From Blautia sp. AF19-10LB (lineage in GTDB: Bacteria; Bacillota; Clostridia; Lachnospirales; Lachnospiraceae), in contig NZ_QTWS01000010.1 in the NCBI RefSeq assembly GCF_003461245.1, positions 1 through 27,423 on the forward strand: 27,423 nt of DNA. The letters run 5' to 3'. The notes below the pieces were generated by a model. The model saw nothing but the letters and a program-made list of their open reading frames with translations, was not told the DNA's origin and searched no databases. The translations under genes were made by a program, and so were the position numbers. Below, piece after piece: positions 1-8,419 of the stretch; position 1 is the stretch's first letter; each line of letters starts with the position of its first letter.

Positions 1-441
1 CTGCAGCCGATTCTCGACGAGTACCTGAATGATTATCCAACCATCCATCTCCTGCTTCGCGGCGATAGTGGTTTTGCAACTCCTGATCTCTATAAGCAGT
101 GTGAGGAAAACGGAACAAGCTATGTTATCCGGCTGATGGAAAACTTCATCAAAGAAAGCAAATCCGGTTTTGATTTTTCTGCGGTGAGCAGTCACAACAG
201 AATTGTAAATGCAAACAGAGTCCAGGTACATGCTCTTGCCTATAACATATTTAATTGGTTTAGATGATTGGTATTATCAGCAAAAATGCGGAAACAACGC
301 ATTGATACCGTCCGTTTAAAACTGCTGAAGATTGCTACAAAAGTAGTTCACTCAGCAAGATATATCACATTCAAGCTGTGTAGCAGCTGCCCATATGGAA
401 AATGCTTTAAAGATATCTTGAATACATTGTATTCAAATTAA
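1..441 (+). pseudogene. Decayed IS1380-type transposase, 3' part
   Basis: Frame 1 is open from the window edge and encodes the DDE-type motif LRGDSGFATPDLY (residues about 19-31), then YVIRL, then MENFIKESKSGFDF and HALAYNIFNWFR. These match the second-Asp region and the C-terminal block of IS1380-family transposases. Two lesions show. YVIRL is joined directly to MENFIKE, whereas intact family members have several dozen residues between these blocks, so an in-frame internal deletion is inferred. An in-frame TGA at 265-267 sits where Arg is expected (CGA to TGA). The same frame then continues with MRKQRIDTVRLKLLKIATK to a TAA at 439-441. The 5' part lies outside the window. I see no terminal inverted repeat. 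The element is not expected to be active. Confidence 0.8.
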
Positions 442-555
442 GATTTGCTTTAGAAGATGTAAAAAAGATGTTAGAAAGTTTTTTTGAGGCATATAACAAA
501 ATGATTAAGATCCCGCAAACCCGCATAAACACTGAGTTTTTTATCACCAAAGAAA

Positions 556-596
556 AACACCGTCCCCGCAGCTCCTACGTCTGCAAAAACAGTGTT
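556..596 (-). terminator. Probable terminator of tRNA-Lys
   Basis: On the minus strand AACACTG pairs with CGGTGTT (one G-U pair). An inner GCAG/CTGC stem lies within, and a run of T follows. It begins 6 bases past the tRNA 3' end. The large internal loop makes it a moderate rather than strong terminator. Confidence 0.5.
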
Positions 597-601
597 CTTA
601 G

Positions 602-674
602 TGCGCCTTCAGGGGCTCGAACCCTGGACACCCTGATTAAGAGTCAGGTGCTCTACCAACTGAGCTAAAAGCGC
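602..674 (-). tRNA. tRNA-Lys (anticodon CTT)
   Basis: The minus strand folds into a full 73-nt cloverleaf. The acceptor stem GCGCTTT pairs with AAGGCGC (one G-U). The D arm is GCTC/GAGC with loop AGTTGGTA. The anticodon stem CCTGA/TCAGG encloses loop CTCTTAA, giving anticodon CTT. The T arm CAGGG/CCCTG has loop TTCGAGC, and the discriminator base is A. CCA is not encoded (the next bases are CTA), so it must be added after transcription. It decodes AAG lysine codons. It is a single gene with its own promoter just upstream. Confidence 0.97.
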
Positions 675-716
675 ATTTGCTATTTGATTGTGCGTCTGTT
701 CCTCAACGCAAGAATT

Positions 717-745
717 ATTATATGAAACCTGGTGACAAAAGTCAA
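717..745 (-). promoter_or_regulatory. Sigma-A-type promoter for tRNA-Lys
   Basis: On the minus strand, TTGACT (740-745) and a consensus TATAAT (717-722) are separated by exactly 17 bp. Transcription would start about 35 bases before the tRNA. This is one of the best promoter matches in the window. Confidence 0.85.
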
Positions 746-774
746 GAAAAATTTTATAATTTTTTAAAAAAATT

Positions 775-942
775 TTATTTTTCCTGTTTTCCGCCTTTTT
801 TCGGCGGCATAGAGTCAAGGAATTTGCCTAATTCTGTGGCGTTTTTCCTGATTTTTGACATGCGATCATTCAATTGCCTGTGGTCGTAGGTAAACTGGGC
901 GAGCTTTGTCTGAACGCGGTTGTTTCCTTTTCTGGCTGGCAT
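775..942 (-). CDS. Small basic protein of unknown function (55 aa)
   Basis: I do not recognise this protein. An ATG on the minus strand at 942 is preceded by GGAGG with a 7-base spacer and opens a 55-codon frame ending in TAA. The product begins MPARKGNNRVQTKLAQFTYD and ends PPKKGGKQEK. It is Lys/Arg-rich, without Cys, signal peptide or membrane segment, and residues 10-45 look helical. It lies 78 bases downstream of trmB on the same strand with no clear terminator between, so cotranscription with trmB is likely. The codon for the PPKKGG tail contains a small hairpin (CCGCC/GGCGG). A nucleic-acid or ribosome-associated role would fit the charge, but nothing in the sequence proves it. Confidence 0.7.
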   Translation of the reverse strand: MPARKGNNRVQTKLAQFTYDHRQLNDRMSKIRKNATELGKFLDSMPPKKGGKQEK

Positions 943-1020
943 GGCATATCCTCCGGAAGTTGTACCCCGCAGCCGGCATCAGCCACGCTGCGAAGATTCT
1001 TCCTATATAATATGCTCTTT

Positions 1021-1689
1021 CTATTTCGTATGTGCGCCCTGCTTCGCGATCAATTTGCAAATAGGATTTCCCATAGAAGAAAACTTCTCCTCATACTCCG
1101 TCATCACATTACCTTCCATCATCTCTGCCTGATTATGAAGGTCAAAGGTATGTGCCAGGAGCTTCCATCCTGCCGCCTCGACTTCCTCCAGAGAAAACTC
1201 AAATAATCCCTTATTATCTGTCTTAAATTCCACCACTCCGTCATCTGCCAGGATCTGCTCATAACGCGCAAGGAATTCACGGGACGTCAGTCTGCGCTTC
1301 GCATGGCGTGCCTTCGGCCACGGATCGGAGAAATTCAGATAAATCTTCTGCACTTCACCCTTCTCAAAGATCTCCGGGAGCAGTCTTGCATCGATGCACA
1401 TGAACATCAGATTTGTAAGCTTCTCTCCTTCTTCCTCCAGTCTCTCTCTCTTCTGGAGTGCACGGAGAAGCACACTGTCATACATCTCGATCCCTACATA
1501 ATTGATCTCCGGATGAAGCTTCGCCATATCCATAAGAAAGCGGCCTTTTCCCATACCAACTTCGATATGAAGCGGCTGGTCTTTCGGGAACACCTGAGTC
1601 CATTTGCCCTTATGTGATGCCGGTTCCTGCACTACATAGTTACTTCCTGTAATGGCGTCCTTCGCGCCTGGTATATTTCTTAATCTCAT
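1021..1689 (-). CDS. trmB: tRNA (guanine-N7-)-methyltransferase TrmB
   Basis: The 222-residue product is a class I SAM-dependent methyltransferase that forms m7G46 in the variable loop of tRNAs. The SAM-binding loop EVGMGKG is at residues 43-49. The family signature NFSDPWPK is at 119-126, followed by KRRLTSREFL. The substrate-binding TDNKGLFEFSL follows at about 157-167, and the C-terminus carries the conserved region ending NPICKL. Length and motifs match intact TrmB. A GGAG-type ribosome site lies about 13 bases before the ATG. The gene is read away from the ATPase operon, has its own promoter at 1730-1758, and is followed on the same strand by the 55-aa gene and tRNA-Lys. Confidence 0.96.
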   Translation of the reverse strand: MRLRNIPGAKDAITGSNYVVQEPASHKGKWTQVFPKDQPLHIEVGMGKGRFLMDMAKLHPEINYVGIEMYDSVLLRALQKRERLEEEGEKLTNLMFMCIDARLLPEIFEKGEVQKIYLNFSDPWPKARHAKRRLTSREFLARYEQILADDGVVEFKTDNKGLFEFSLEEVEAAGWKLLAHTFDLHNQAEMMEGNVMTEYEEKFSSMGNPICKLIAKQGAHTK

Positions 1690-1729
1690 AATCTATAATA
1701 TTCTCCATTTTTCTATCCTGTTTCTTTCT

Positions 1730-1758
1730 ATCATACATGTTTTTTATATTTGGAACAA
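1730..1758 (-). promoter_or_regulatory. Likely trmB promoter
   Basis: On the minus strand, TTGTTC (1753-1758) and TATGAT (1730-1735) have a 17-bp spacer. It sits about 40 bases before the trmB ATG in the 220-bp AT-rich gap between trmB and the divergent ATPase operon. Confidence 0.6.
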
Positions 1759-1811
1759 GTATTATTCGTAATTATTGTTTCTTTTGTATTTTGTATATTT
1801 AATATAAAGAA

Positions 1812-1839
1812 TTCGACCACTTTTTATGCAATATATACT
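1812..1839 (+). promoter_or_regulatory. Tentative promoter of the V/A-ATPase operon
   Basis: TATACT at 1834-1839 is a plausible -10 hexamer about 70 bases upstream of the first ATPase gene. The -35 partner, TTCGAC at 1812-1817 with a 16-bp spacer, is weak. The gap is very AT-rich and other placements are possible. Confidence 0.35.
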
Positions 1840-1909
1840 AGAAATCCACACGTAAAAGGTGTATTATATGGTCAAGTTCCAATAAAACCAGGTCAAAGGA
1901 GGGTAAAAA

Positions 1910-2221
1910 ATGGAGCAGATACTTAACAAGTTATCTGAAATAGAAACGACTGCCCGACGTATCATGGAAGATGCGGACCGGACGAAAGCAGCTCTTTCCT
2001 CAGAAATGGAACAGCAATGCAGGGATTTCGATGCAGCTCTGGAGCAGGAAACCAACAAAAAAATACAGGAACTTCGCAACAGTCTTGAAGAGCAGAAAGA
2101 CCAGGAACTTACACTTCTCCGACAAAAAACAGAGAAGACTCTTAACGATCTGGATGCTTATTACAGACAAAACCACCAGCAGCTCTCGGAAGATTTATTC
2201 CACAGGCTCCTTGAATGCTGA
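1910..2221 (+). CDS. V/A-type ATPase peripheral-stalk subunit (H/NtpF-like)
   Basis: The product has 103 residues and is almost entirely charged and helical, rich in Glu, Gln and Lys with no membrane segment. This is a coiled coil of the kind that pairs with subunit E in the peripheral stalk. It is first in the operon, 15 bases before the subunit C gene, the place where small G/H-type subunits are found in bacterial V-ATPase operons. The start is supported by AAAGGAGGG six bases before the ATG. Coiled coils of this type diverge quickly, so the assignment rests on context, size (NtpF of Enterococcus hirae is similar) and composition more than on a specific motif. Confidence 0.8.
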   Translation: MEQILNKLSEIETTARRIMEDADRTKAALSSEMEQQCRDFDAALEQETNKKIQELRNSLEEQKDQELTLLRQKTEKTLNDLDAYYRQNHQQLSEDLFHRLLEC

Positions 2222-2236
2222 AAGGAGTGACGCAAT

Positions 2237-3280
2237 ATGGGAAATCTCCTTTCTTACAGCGGAATCTCCACCAAGATCCGTGCCATGCAGAGCAAGCTGA
2301 CCCGCGAAGAACAGATCCGTGAAATCCTGGAACTTTCCAGTGTCCCACAGGTAGCAGCCTACCTCAAAAAAACACCGGAATATTCCAAACTCTGGGCTTC
2401 TCTGGATGAGACGACGAGCCACAGAGGACTGCTTGAAAAATCACTGAAAACCTCGATCTTTCACAATTTTTCAAAAATATATCAGTTTGCGAACCCGGAA
2501 CAGCGTAAATTCCTGGATCTTTATTCCAGGCGCTACGAGATCCGTGTTCTCAAGGAGATCATGACCAACCTGTTTGATCACCGCGACACGGATCCCGTCG
2601 ATGTTTCTCCTTATCGGGAGTTTTTTCGCAGACATTCCCGGCTGGATATTGACCGACTGGTCGCCTGCACCAATATGGAGGAATTTATCAATGCTCTGAA
2701 GGGAAATGAATTCTATGGTCCGCTCTCCAGAATCCAGAATCGCGAAAATGCACTTCTGTTTGATTATGGAATGGCTCTCGACCTTTATTATTTTTCCCTG
2801 ATCTGGCATGTGCGTAAGAAACTTTTTTCCGGAAATGATCTCGCAGAGATCACCAAAGCTTATGGAGAGAAATTCGATATGCTGAACCTTCAGTTTATCT
2901 TCCGCTCCAAGCGTTATTTCAATATGGCATCGGCTGACATTTACGCGCTGCTGATCCCAATGAATTACAAACTCAAAAAAGAAGAAATCTCTTCTCTTGT
3001 GGAAGCCGCATCCTATGAAGAGACCCAGTCTATTTTCCGCAAGACCTACTACGGCAGGAAATACAGTCATATTTCCGCCCAGAATATCGAAGAATTCTAT
3101 AACTACATGCTTCGCACCACTCTGGAAAAAGAAGCACGCAAGGATCCTTATTCTGTGGCAGTCCTGTACTCCTACCTGTATCACAAAGAACACGAAGTAA
3201 ACCGCCTGACCATTGCCATCGAGTGTGTCCGTTATGGTATCCCGGCGGAAGAAGCAATACGGTATATTCGTAACAATTAA
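2237..3280 (+). CDS. ntpC: V/A-type ATPase subunit C (central-stalk socket)
   Basis: The 347-residue, mainly helical soluble protein matches the V-type subunit C/AC39 (d) family in length and position. It begins MGNLLSYSGISTKIRAMQSK, a typical N-terminus for this family. Subunit C is the funnel that couples the central D/F axle to the proteolipid ring. The start is supported by AAGGAG at 2222-2227 with a 9-base spacer. In E. hirae ntpC follows ntpE. Here it lies upstream of the subunit I gene, an arrangement I associate with Clostridia. Confidence 0.93.
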   Translation: MGNLLSYSGISTKIRAMQSKLTREEQIREILELSSVPQVAAYLKKTPEYSKLWASLDETTSHRGLLEKSLKTSIFHNFSKIYQFANPEQRKFLDLYSRRYEIRVLKEIMTNLFDHRDTDPVDVSPYREFFRRHSRLDIDRLVACTNMEEFINALKGNEFYGPLSRIQNRENALLFDYGMALDLYYFSLIWHVRKKLFSGNDLAEITKAYGEKFDMLNLQFIFRSKRYFNMASADIYALLIPMNYKLKKEEISSLVEAASYEETQSIFRKTYYGRKYSHISAQNIEEFYNYMLRTTLEKEARKDPYSVAVLYSYLYHKEHEVNRLTIAIECVRYGIPAEEAIRYIRNN

Positions 3281-3300
3281 AATCCCGGAGGTATTTTACT

Positions 3301-5244
3301 TTGATTGAAAAAATGAAATTTTTAAGCATCACCGGGCCAAAGGCGGATATTGACAGACTGACCAAGACCTACCTTTCCAGGTACGAGATCCATCTGGAAA
3401 GTGCTCTCGCAGAGCTCACGGATGTCGCCAACCTGTCGCCTTTTCTGGAGATCAACCCCTATCGGGAAGCATTAACGATCATTGACAGTTTCTACGAACA
3501 GCTCGATGAATCCGAGAGAGCCACTTCCGAACAGATGGATGTTGAAACTGCTCTCGCCACTGTCGACAGGATCCAGAAACATGCCAATATCCTGGAGGAG
3601 CAGAAACAGAAACTTCAGGAAGAACATGCCGGAATGGTAGAATCACTCAAGATCATCCGGCCTTTCAAAGATCTGGATTACGATATCTCAACAATCCTGA
3701 ACTTCAAATATATCCATTATCGGTTCGGACGTATCGAGAAACAATATCTGCAGAAATTTGAGAAATACATTTATGACAATCTGGACACCTTATTCATCAA
3801 ATGCGGAGAAGATGACCAGTACGTCTACGGCGTTTATTTTGTCCCTGAACACGAAGCTCATAAGGTACATGCTGTTTATTCTTCCATGCATTTTGAACGT
3901 ATCTTCGTTCCGGATGAATACCAGGGTACCGCCAGACAGGCTTTCGAGAAACTCGACAAACGCCACCGCGATATCCACGCAGGATTAGATGCAAACAAGG
4001 CAGAATATCAGCATTTCCTCACAAGCTACGCCGACAAGATTGTTTCTGCCAAGGCAGCCCTGGAAGCCTGCTCAAGAAATTTCGATATCCGTAAACTTGC
4101 AGCCTGCACACAGGGTGAAGCGAACACATTCTACATCCTCTGCGGCTGGATGACCGAAAAAGATGCCCTCGCATTCCAGAAGGACATCCAGGATGATGAC
4201 AAGATCTTCTGTCTCATGGAAGATCAGCAGGCACCGGCGAAGAAAAAACCGCCGACCAAGCTTCGAAACCCGAAACTTTTTAAACCATTTGAAATGTATG
4301 TCAAGATGTACGGTCTTCCGGCTTACAACGAAATGGACCCGACCTGGTTTGTGGCGATCACTTACTCCTTTATCTTCGGAGCCATGTTCGGAGATGTCGG
4401 ACAGGGACTGGTCCTGTTCCTCGGCGGACTGTTCCTCTACAAAACCAAAAAGATGGATCTCGCAGGCATCATCGGCTGTGCCGGTGTTTTCTCCGTTTTC
4501 TTCGGTTTTATGTACGGAAGCTTCTTTGGATTCGAAGATGTCCTCAAGGCACGGTGGCTCAAACCTATGAATGCCATGATGGATGTGCCGCTTGTAGGAC
4601 GTCTGAATGCCGTATTCGTGATCGCGATCGGCTTCGGAATGTTTATCATTCTGATCTGTATGGTATTTAACATCATCAATTCCATACGGAACAAAGATGT
4701 CGAGAGAACCTGGTTCGACAGCAATGCCGTAGCCGGACTTGTATTTTATGGATCTATCGTACTGACCGTCGGACTGTTCATCTCCGGCAAAAAACTTCCG
4801 GCAGCCGCAGTCCTGACTGTAATGTTTGCAGTTCCGCTGATCCTGATGTTCCTCAAAGAGCCTCTCACCAACCTGGTAGAGAAAAAATCACAGATCTTTC
4901 CGGAACAGAAAGGTATGTTCTTTGTCCAGAGCTTCTTTGAATTATTTGAAGTTCTGCTGAGTTACCTTTCCAACACACTTTCCTTCCTGCGTATCGGTGC
5001 TTTTGCCGTCAGCCACGCCGCCATGATGGAGGTTGTCCTGATGCTCGCCGGAGCCACAGAGGGAGGAAGTCCCAATTGGATCGTCGTTATCCTCGGCAAC
5101 ATCTTCGTATGTGCCATGGAGGGACTGATCGTTGGTATTCAGGTTTTACGTCTGGAATATTATGAGATCTTCAGTCGTTTCTATGCAGGAAACGGACGCG
5201 AGTTCCAGCCTTTTATGAAAAAAAACAGCAAAACAGCTCAGTAA
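3301..5244 (+). CDS. ntpI: V/A-type ATPase subunit I (membrane stator, a-like)
   Basis: The 647-residue protein has the two-part build of subunit I/a. A soluble coiled-coil N-terminal half (about 1-340) would bind the peripheral stalks. A multi-helix membrane half (about 345-635) begins at DPTWFVAITYSFIFGAMFGD. SFLRIGAFAVSHAAM and LRLEYYEIFSRF are the conserved blocks facing the proteolipid ring, and Arg617 in the second is the candidate essential arginine. The start codon is TTG: GGAGG at 3287-3291 lies 9 bases before it, while the next in-frame ATG (3313) would be 21 bases away. Confidence 0.96.
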   Translation: MIEKMKFLSITGPKADIDRLTKTYLSRYEIHLESALAELTDVANLSPFLEINPYREALTIIDSFYEQLDESERATSEQMDVETALATVDRIQKHANILEEQKQKLQEEHAGMVESLKIIRPFKDLDYDISTILNFKYIHYRFGRIEKQYLQKFEKYIYDNLDTLFIKCGEDDQYVYGVYFVPEHEAHKVHAVYSSMHFERIFVPDEYQGTARQAFEKLDKRHRDIHAGLDANKAEYQHFLTSYADKIVSAKAALEACSRNFDIRKLAACTQGEANTFYILCGWMTEKDALAFQKDIQDDDKIFCLMEDQQAPAKKKPPTKLRNPKLFKPFEMYVKMYGLPAYNEMDPTWFVAITYSFIFGAMFGDVGQGLVLFLGGLFLYKTKKMDLAGIIGCAGVFSVFFGFMYGSFFGFEDVLKARWLKPMNAMMDVPLVGRLNAVFVIAIGFGMFIILICMVFNIINSIRNKDVERTWFDSNAVAGLVFYGSIVLTVGLFISGKKLPAAAVLTVMFAVPLILMFLKEPLTNLVEKKSQIFPEQKGMFFVQSFFELFEVLLSYLSNTLSFLRIGAFAVSHAAMMEVVLMLAGATEGGSPNWIVVILGNIFVCAMEGLIVGIQVLRLEYYEIFSRFYAGNGREFQPFMKKNSKTAQ

Positions 5245-5281
5245 AATAACAGATTTTATTTTATATCAGGAGGATATCACC

Positions 5282-5713
5282 ATGAACATGATCATTCAAA
5301 TCGTAACCGCAATCGCACTGACACTCAGCATTATCGTACCTTTTGGCTGCTTTTTCCTCGGAGAAAAGAGCAAAAAACGCTACAAAAAATCTCTGATCGC
5401 CAACTGCTTCCTTTTCTTCGGCGTGCTTCTCGTAGCAACCATCGTAAGTTTCGCAGGAACAGCAAGCGTACAGGCTGCTTCCTCTTCTGCTGACGGACTC
5501 GCTACAGGTCTTGGCTACCTTGGTGCAGCTCTCGTTACAGGTATCTCCGGTCTTGGTTCCGGTATCGCCGTTGCAAGCTCTGCAAGCGCAGCTCTCGGTG
5601 CCCTGAGCGAAGATGGTTCCCTGTTTGGTAAATCCATTATCTTCGTAGCTATGGCAGAAGGTATCGCACTTTACGGACTGATCATTTCCTTTATGATCCT
5701 TGGTAAACTCTGA
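5282..5713 (+). CDS. ntpK: V/A-type ATPase subunit K (proteolipid, rotor ring)
   Basis: The 143-residue membrane protein has four predicted hydrophobic segments. The C-terminal hairpin (about 73-143) is the true c-type unit. It has a Gly/Ala-rich helix with GISGLGSGIAVASSA and a helix FVAMAEGIALYGLIISFMIL whose Glu126 is the ion-carrying carboxylate. The N-terminal pair (4-26 and 39-60) does not resemble a c-type repeat. Residues 29-66 read like a signal peptide: KKRYKK, a hydrophobic stretch, then SVQA before ASS. Val97 stands where sodium-binding c subunits carry Gln, and Gly127 follows Glu126 where Ser/Thr is usual, so protons are the likelier ion by inference. An AGGAGG-type site lies close before the ATG. 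Confidence 0.95.
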   Translation: MNMIIQIVTAIALTLSIIVPFGCFFLGEKSKKRYKKSLIANCFLFFGVLLVATIVSFAGTASVQAASSSADGLATGLGYLGAALVTGISGLGSGIAVASSASAALGALSEDGSLFGKSIIFVAMAEGIALYGLIISFMILGKL

Positions 5714-5730
5714 TCTAAGAGGCGGTTTCT

Positions 5731-6039
5731 ATGAAAATGTATCTTATCAGCGATAACGTCGATACCTACACCGGAATGCGTCTGGCAGGTGTGGAGGGCG
5801 TTGTTGTCCATGAACGAAGTGAACTGAAGGAATCTCTGGAATATGCAGTTTCTGACAAAGAAATTGGGATCATTCTCCTTACCGAGAAATTCGGCCGAGA
5901 ATTTCCTGAGATCATCGATGAAGTCCGGCTCCATCACAAAACGCCGCTGATCATCGAAATCCCTGACAGACACGGCACCGGCCGCAAGCCGGACTTTATC
6001 ACTTCATATGTAAATGAAGCAATCGGATTGAAACTATAG
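5731..6039 (+). CDS. ntpG: V/A-type ATPase subunit F (central stalk)
   Basis: The 102-residue soluble protein has the size and alternating strand/helix pattern of subunit F (called NtpG in E. hirae), which binds subunit D in the rotating axle. It begins MKMYLISDNVDTYTGMRLAG. The stretch around 45-60 (EIGIILLTEKFGRE) is the expected core strand and helix, and the conserved PLIIEIPD follows at about 73-80. It lies 17 bases after the subunit K gene, behind a GAGG ribosome site, and 14 bases before the subunit E gene. Confidence 0.93.
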   Translation: MKMYLISDNVDTYTGMRLAGVEGVVVHERSELKESLEYAVSDKEIGIILLTEKFGREFPEIIDEVRLHHKTPLIIEIPDRHGTGRKPDFITSYVNEAIGLKL

Positions 6040-6053
6040 GCAGGTGAAATGTA

Positions 6054-6641
6054 ATGACAATAGATGAAAAGTTGCAGCACTTTTATGAGGTCTCCCTGGA
6101 TGAGGCCCGTGAAGATGCCGCCAAAGCCATCCAGGACCACAAGGCATATCTTGAGCAGGTCCTGGAGGAACATAAACAATCCAGAACACAGACTGCCGAA
6201 GCTGAAGTCAAAGCTGAGGCCGAACATGTACGAAGAGAAGTAAACAAGGCGCTTTCTGCTGAACAGATCACTCTCAAGAGAGACTGGTCTCTCAGACAGA
6301 ATGAACTCAAAGAATCACTTTTTGCTGAAGTCAGAGACAAAGCCCTCAGGTTTACTTCCACCCCGGAATACAGCGATTATCTCTGCCGCCGCATCAAAGA
6401 AGCAAAAGATTTCGCAGAAGATGACGAGATCCAGATCTATCTTTCTGCCGGGGACAAAGAACTTGCAGATGCACTCAGTGCAAAGACAGGCTGTACACTC
6501 CTCGTTTCTTCCGAAGATTTTCTCGGAGGGATCCGCGCGGAGATTCCGGGCAAAAACATCCTGATCGATAACTCCTTTGCCACAAATCTGGCCGCAATGC
6601 GCAAAGAATTCAAATTTGACGGAGGACTGAATCATGAATAA
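6054..6641 (+). CDS. ntpE: V/A-type ATPase subunit E (peripheral stalk)
   Basis: The 195-residue protein has a long charged coiled-coil N-terminal half (about 10-100, rich in Glu, Lys, Ala and Gln) and a compact C-terminal domain containing GGIRAEIPGKNILIDNSF. This is the usual architecture of subunit E, which with the H/NtpF-like partner ties the A/B head to subunit I. AGGTGA at 6042-6047 with a 6-base spacer supports the start. The stop overlaps the subunit A start by 8 bases, suggesting translational coupling, and the ribosome site of the next gene (GGAGG, 6621-6625) lies inside this one. Confidence 0.95.
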   Translation: MTIDEKLQHFYEVSLDEAREDAAKAIQDHKAYLEQVLEEHKQSRTQTAEAEVKAEAEHVRREVNKALSAEQITLKRDWSLRQNELKESLFAEVRDKALRFTSTPEYSDYLCRRIKEAKDFAEDDEIQIYLSAGDKELADALSAKTGCTLLVSSEDFLGGIRAEIPGKNILIDNSFATNLAAMRKEFKFDGGLNHE

Positions 6642-8403
6642 AACAGGTATTATTTACGGTGTCAACGGTCCCGTCATCTATCTGAAAGGCGATCCCGGCT
6701 TCAAGATCTCCGAGATGGTCTATGTCGGCAAAGACAACCTGGTAGGCGAAGTCATCGGACTCAAAAAGGGCATGACCACCGTTCAGGTTTTTGAGGAGAC
6801 CACCGGTCTCCGTCCGGGCGAGACTGTTACCGGCACCGGCGATGCCATCTCTGTTCTTCTCGGACCTGGTATCATCCACAATATTTTTGACGGTATCCAG
6901 CGTCCACTGGAAGAGATTGCAAAATCTTCCGGCAAATATATCTCCCGTGGTGTCAGCGTAGACTCTCTCGACACCCAGAAGAAATGGTCCGTCCATATGA
7001 CCGTAAAGGAGGGCGATATCGTCCAGCCTGGCTCGATCATTGCAGAAACACAGGAAACTGCTTCTATCCTTCACAAATCCATGGTTCCTCCGGATGTCCC
7101 GGGTGGAACTGTTATCAAAGCTGTTCCGGATGGCGATTACACGATCCTGGAACCAATCGTAACTGTCCAGCTGGACGATGGAACAACCAGAGATCTGGCA
7201 CTCGCCCAGAAATGGCCGATCCGTATCCCAAGGCCGACACAGCTCCGCTACCCGGCAAGCGTTCCACTTATTACCGGTCAGCGAATCCTTGACACCCTGT
7301 TCCCGATCGCAAAGGGCGGCACTGCTGCTGTTCCGGGCGGTTTCGGTACAGGAAAGACCATGACACAGCATCAGATCGCCAAATGGTCCGATGCGGATAT
7401 CATCATCTACATCGGATGCGGAGAGCGTGGAAACGAAATGACACAGGTTCTCGAAGACTTCAGCAAACTGATCGACCCGAAATCCGGAAACCTGATGATG
7501 GACCGTACCACTCTGATTGCCAACACTTCCAACATGCCTGTAGCAGCCCGTGAAGCATCTATCTACACTGGTGTCACCCTGGCTGAATATTACCGCGACA
7601 TGGGTTATGATGTAGCGATCATGGCAGACTCCACTTCCCGTTGGGCAGAAGCTCTTCGAGAGTTATCCGGCCGTCTGGAAGAAATGCCTGCTGAGGAAGG
7701 TTTCCCTGCTTATCTTGCTTCCAAGCTTTCCGCCTTTTATGAGAGAGCCGGCATGATGCAGAATCTCAACGGAACAGAAGGTTCTGTTTCTATTATCGGT
7801 GCTGTTTCTCCACAGGGCGGTGATTTCTCCGAACCGGTCACACAGAACACCAAACGTTTCGTCCGCTGTTTCTGGGGACTTGACAAATCTCTTGCCTACG
7901 CGAGACATTTCCCGGCAATCCACTGGCTGACCAGTTACAGTGAATATCTGGAAGACCTGACTCCGTGGTACAGGACTCACGTTTCCCCGAAATTTGTCGC
8001 AGACCGCAACCAGCTCATGGCGATTCTCAACCAGGAAAGTTCTCTTATGGAGATCGTCAAACTGATCGGTAGTGACGTCCTCCCGGATGACCAGAAACTG
8101 ACACTTGAGATTGCAAGAGTCATCCGTCTGGGATTCCTCCAGCAGAACGCTTTCCATCAGGAAGATACCTGCGTTCCAATGGAAAAACAGTTCCAGATGA
8201 TGGAAACAATCCTTTATCTGTATGAGAAATCCAAGGCACTCATCAACAGAGGTATGCCTGTTTCCGTATTAAAAGAGGACAATATTTTTGAACGTATCAT
8301 TTCGATCAAATACGATGTTCCGAACAATGAGCTGGACAAATTTGAACAATACAGACAGGACATCGACACATTCTACAACAAAGTATTAGAGAAAAACGGC
8401 TGA
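6634..8403 (+). CDS. ntpA: V/A-type ATPase catalytic subunit A
   Basis: The 589-residue protein is the nucleotide-hydrolysing subunit. The P-loop GGFGTGKT is at residues 235-242 with Lys241. GCGERGNEM follows at 261-269, with Glu264 the expected catalytic glutamate, and the Walker B-like stretch [14 protein letters not shown] starts at 330. The long non-homologous insertion typical of V/A-type A subunits occupies roughly residues 110-185, which separates this protein from F-type beta subunits (about 460-480 residues). The start ATG overlaps the end of ntpE and is preceded by GGAGG with an 8-base spacer. Three A and three B subunits form the head. Confidence 0.98.
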   Translation: MNKTGIIYGVNGPVIYLKGDPGFKISEMVYVGKDNLVGEVIGLKKGMTTVQVFEETTGLRPGETVTGTGDAISVLLGPGIIHNIFDGIQRPLEEIAKSSGKYISRGVSVDSLDTQKKWSVHMTVKEGDIVQPGSIIAETQETASILHKSMVPPDVPGGTVIKAVPDGDYTILEPIVTVQLDDGTTRDLALAQKWPIRIPRPTQLRYPASVPLITGQRILDTLFPIAKGGTAAVPGGFGTGKTMTQHQIAKWSDADIIIYIGCGERGNEMTQVLEDFSKLIDPKSGNLMMDRTTLIANTSNMPVAAREASIYTGVTLAEYYRDMGYDVAIMADSTSRWAEALRELSGRLEEMPAEEGFPAYLASKLSAFYERAGMMQNLNGTEGSVSIIGAVSPQGGDFSEPVTQNTKRFVRCFWGLDKSLAYARHFPAIHWLTSYSEYLEDLTPWYRTHVSPKFVADRNQLMAILNQESSLMEIVKLIGSDVLPDDQKLTLEIARVIRLGFLQQNAFHQEDTCVPMEKQFQMMETILYLYEKSKALINRGMPVSVLKEDNIFERIISIKYDVPNNELDKFEQYRQDIDTFYNKVLEKNG

Positions 8404-8419
8404 CAGGAGGGACTTATTT

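Noticed and set aside
468..668. 66-codon plus-strand frame running into the tRNA region
   Set aside because: It lacks a ribosome site and its 3' part is antisense to tRNA-Lys.
784..805. CCGCC/GGCGG hairpin as a terminator
   Set aside because: It lies inside the coding sequence of the 55-aa protein and no T-tract follows on the strand being transcribed.
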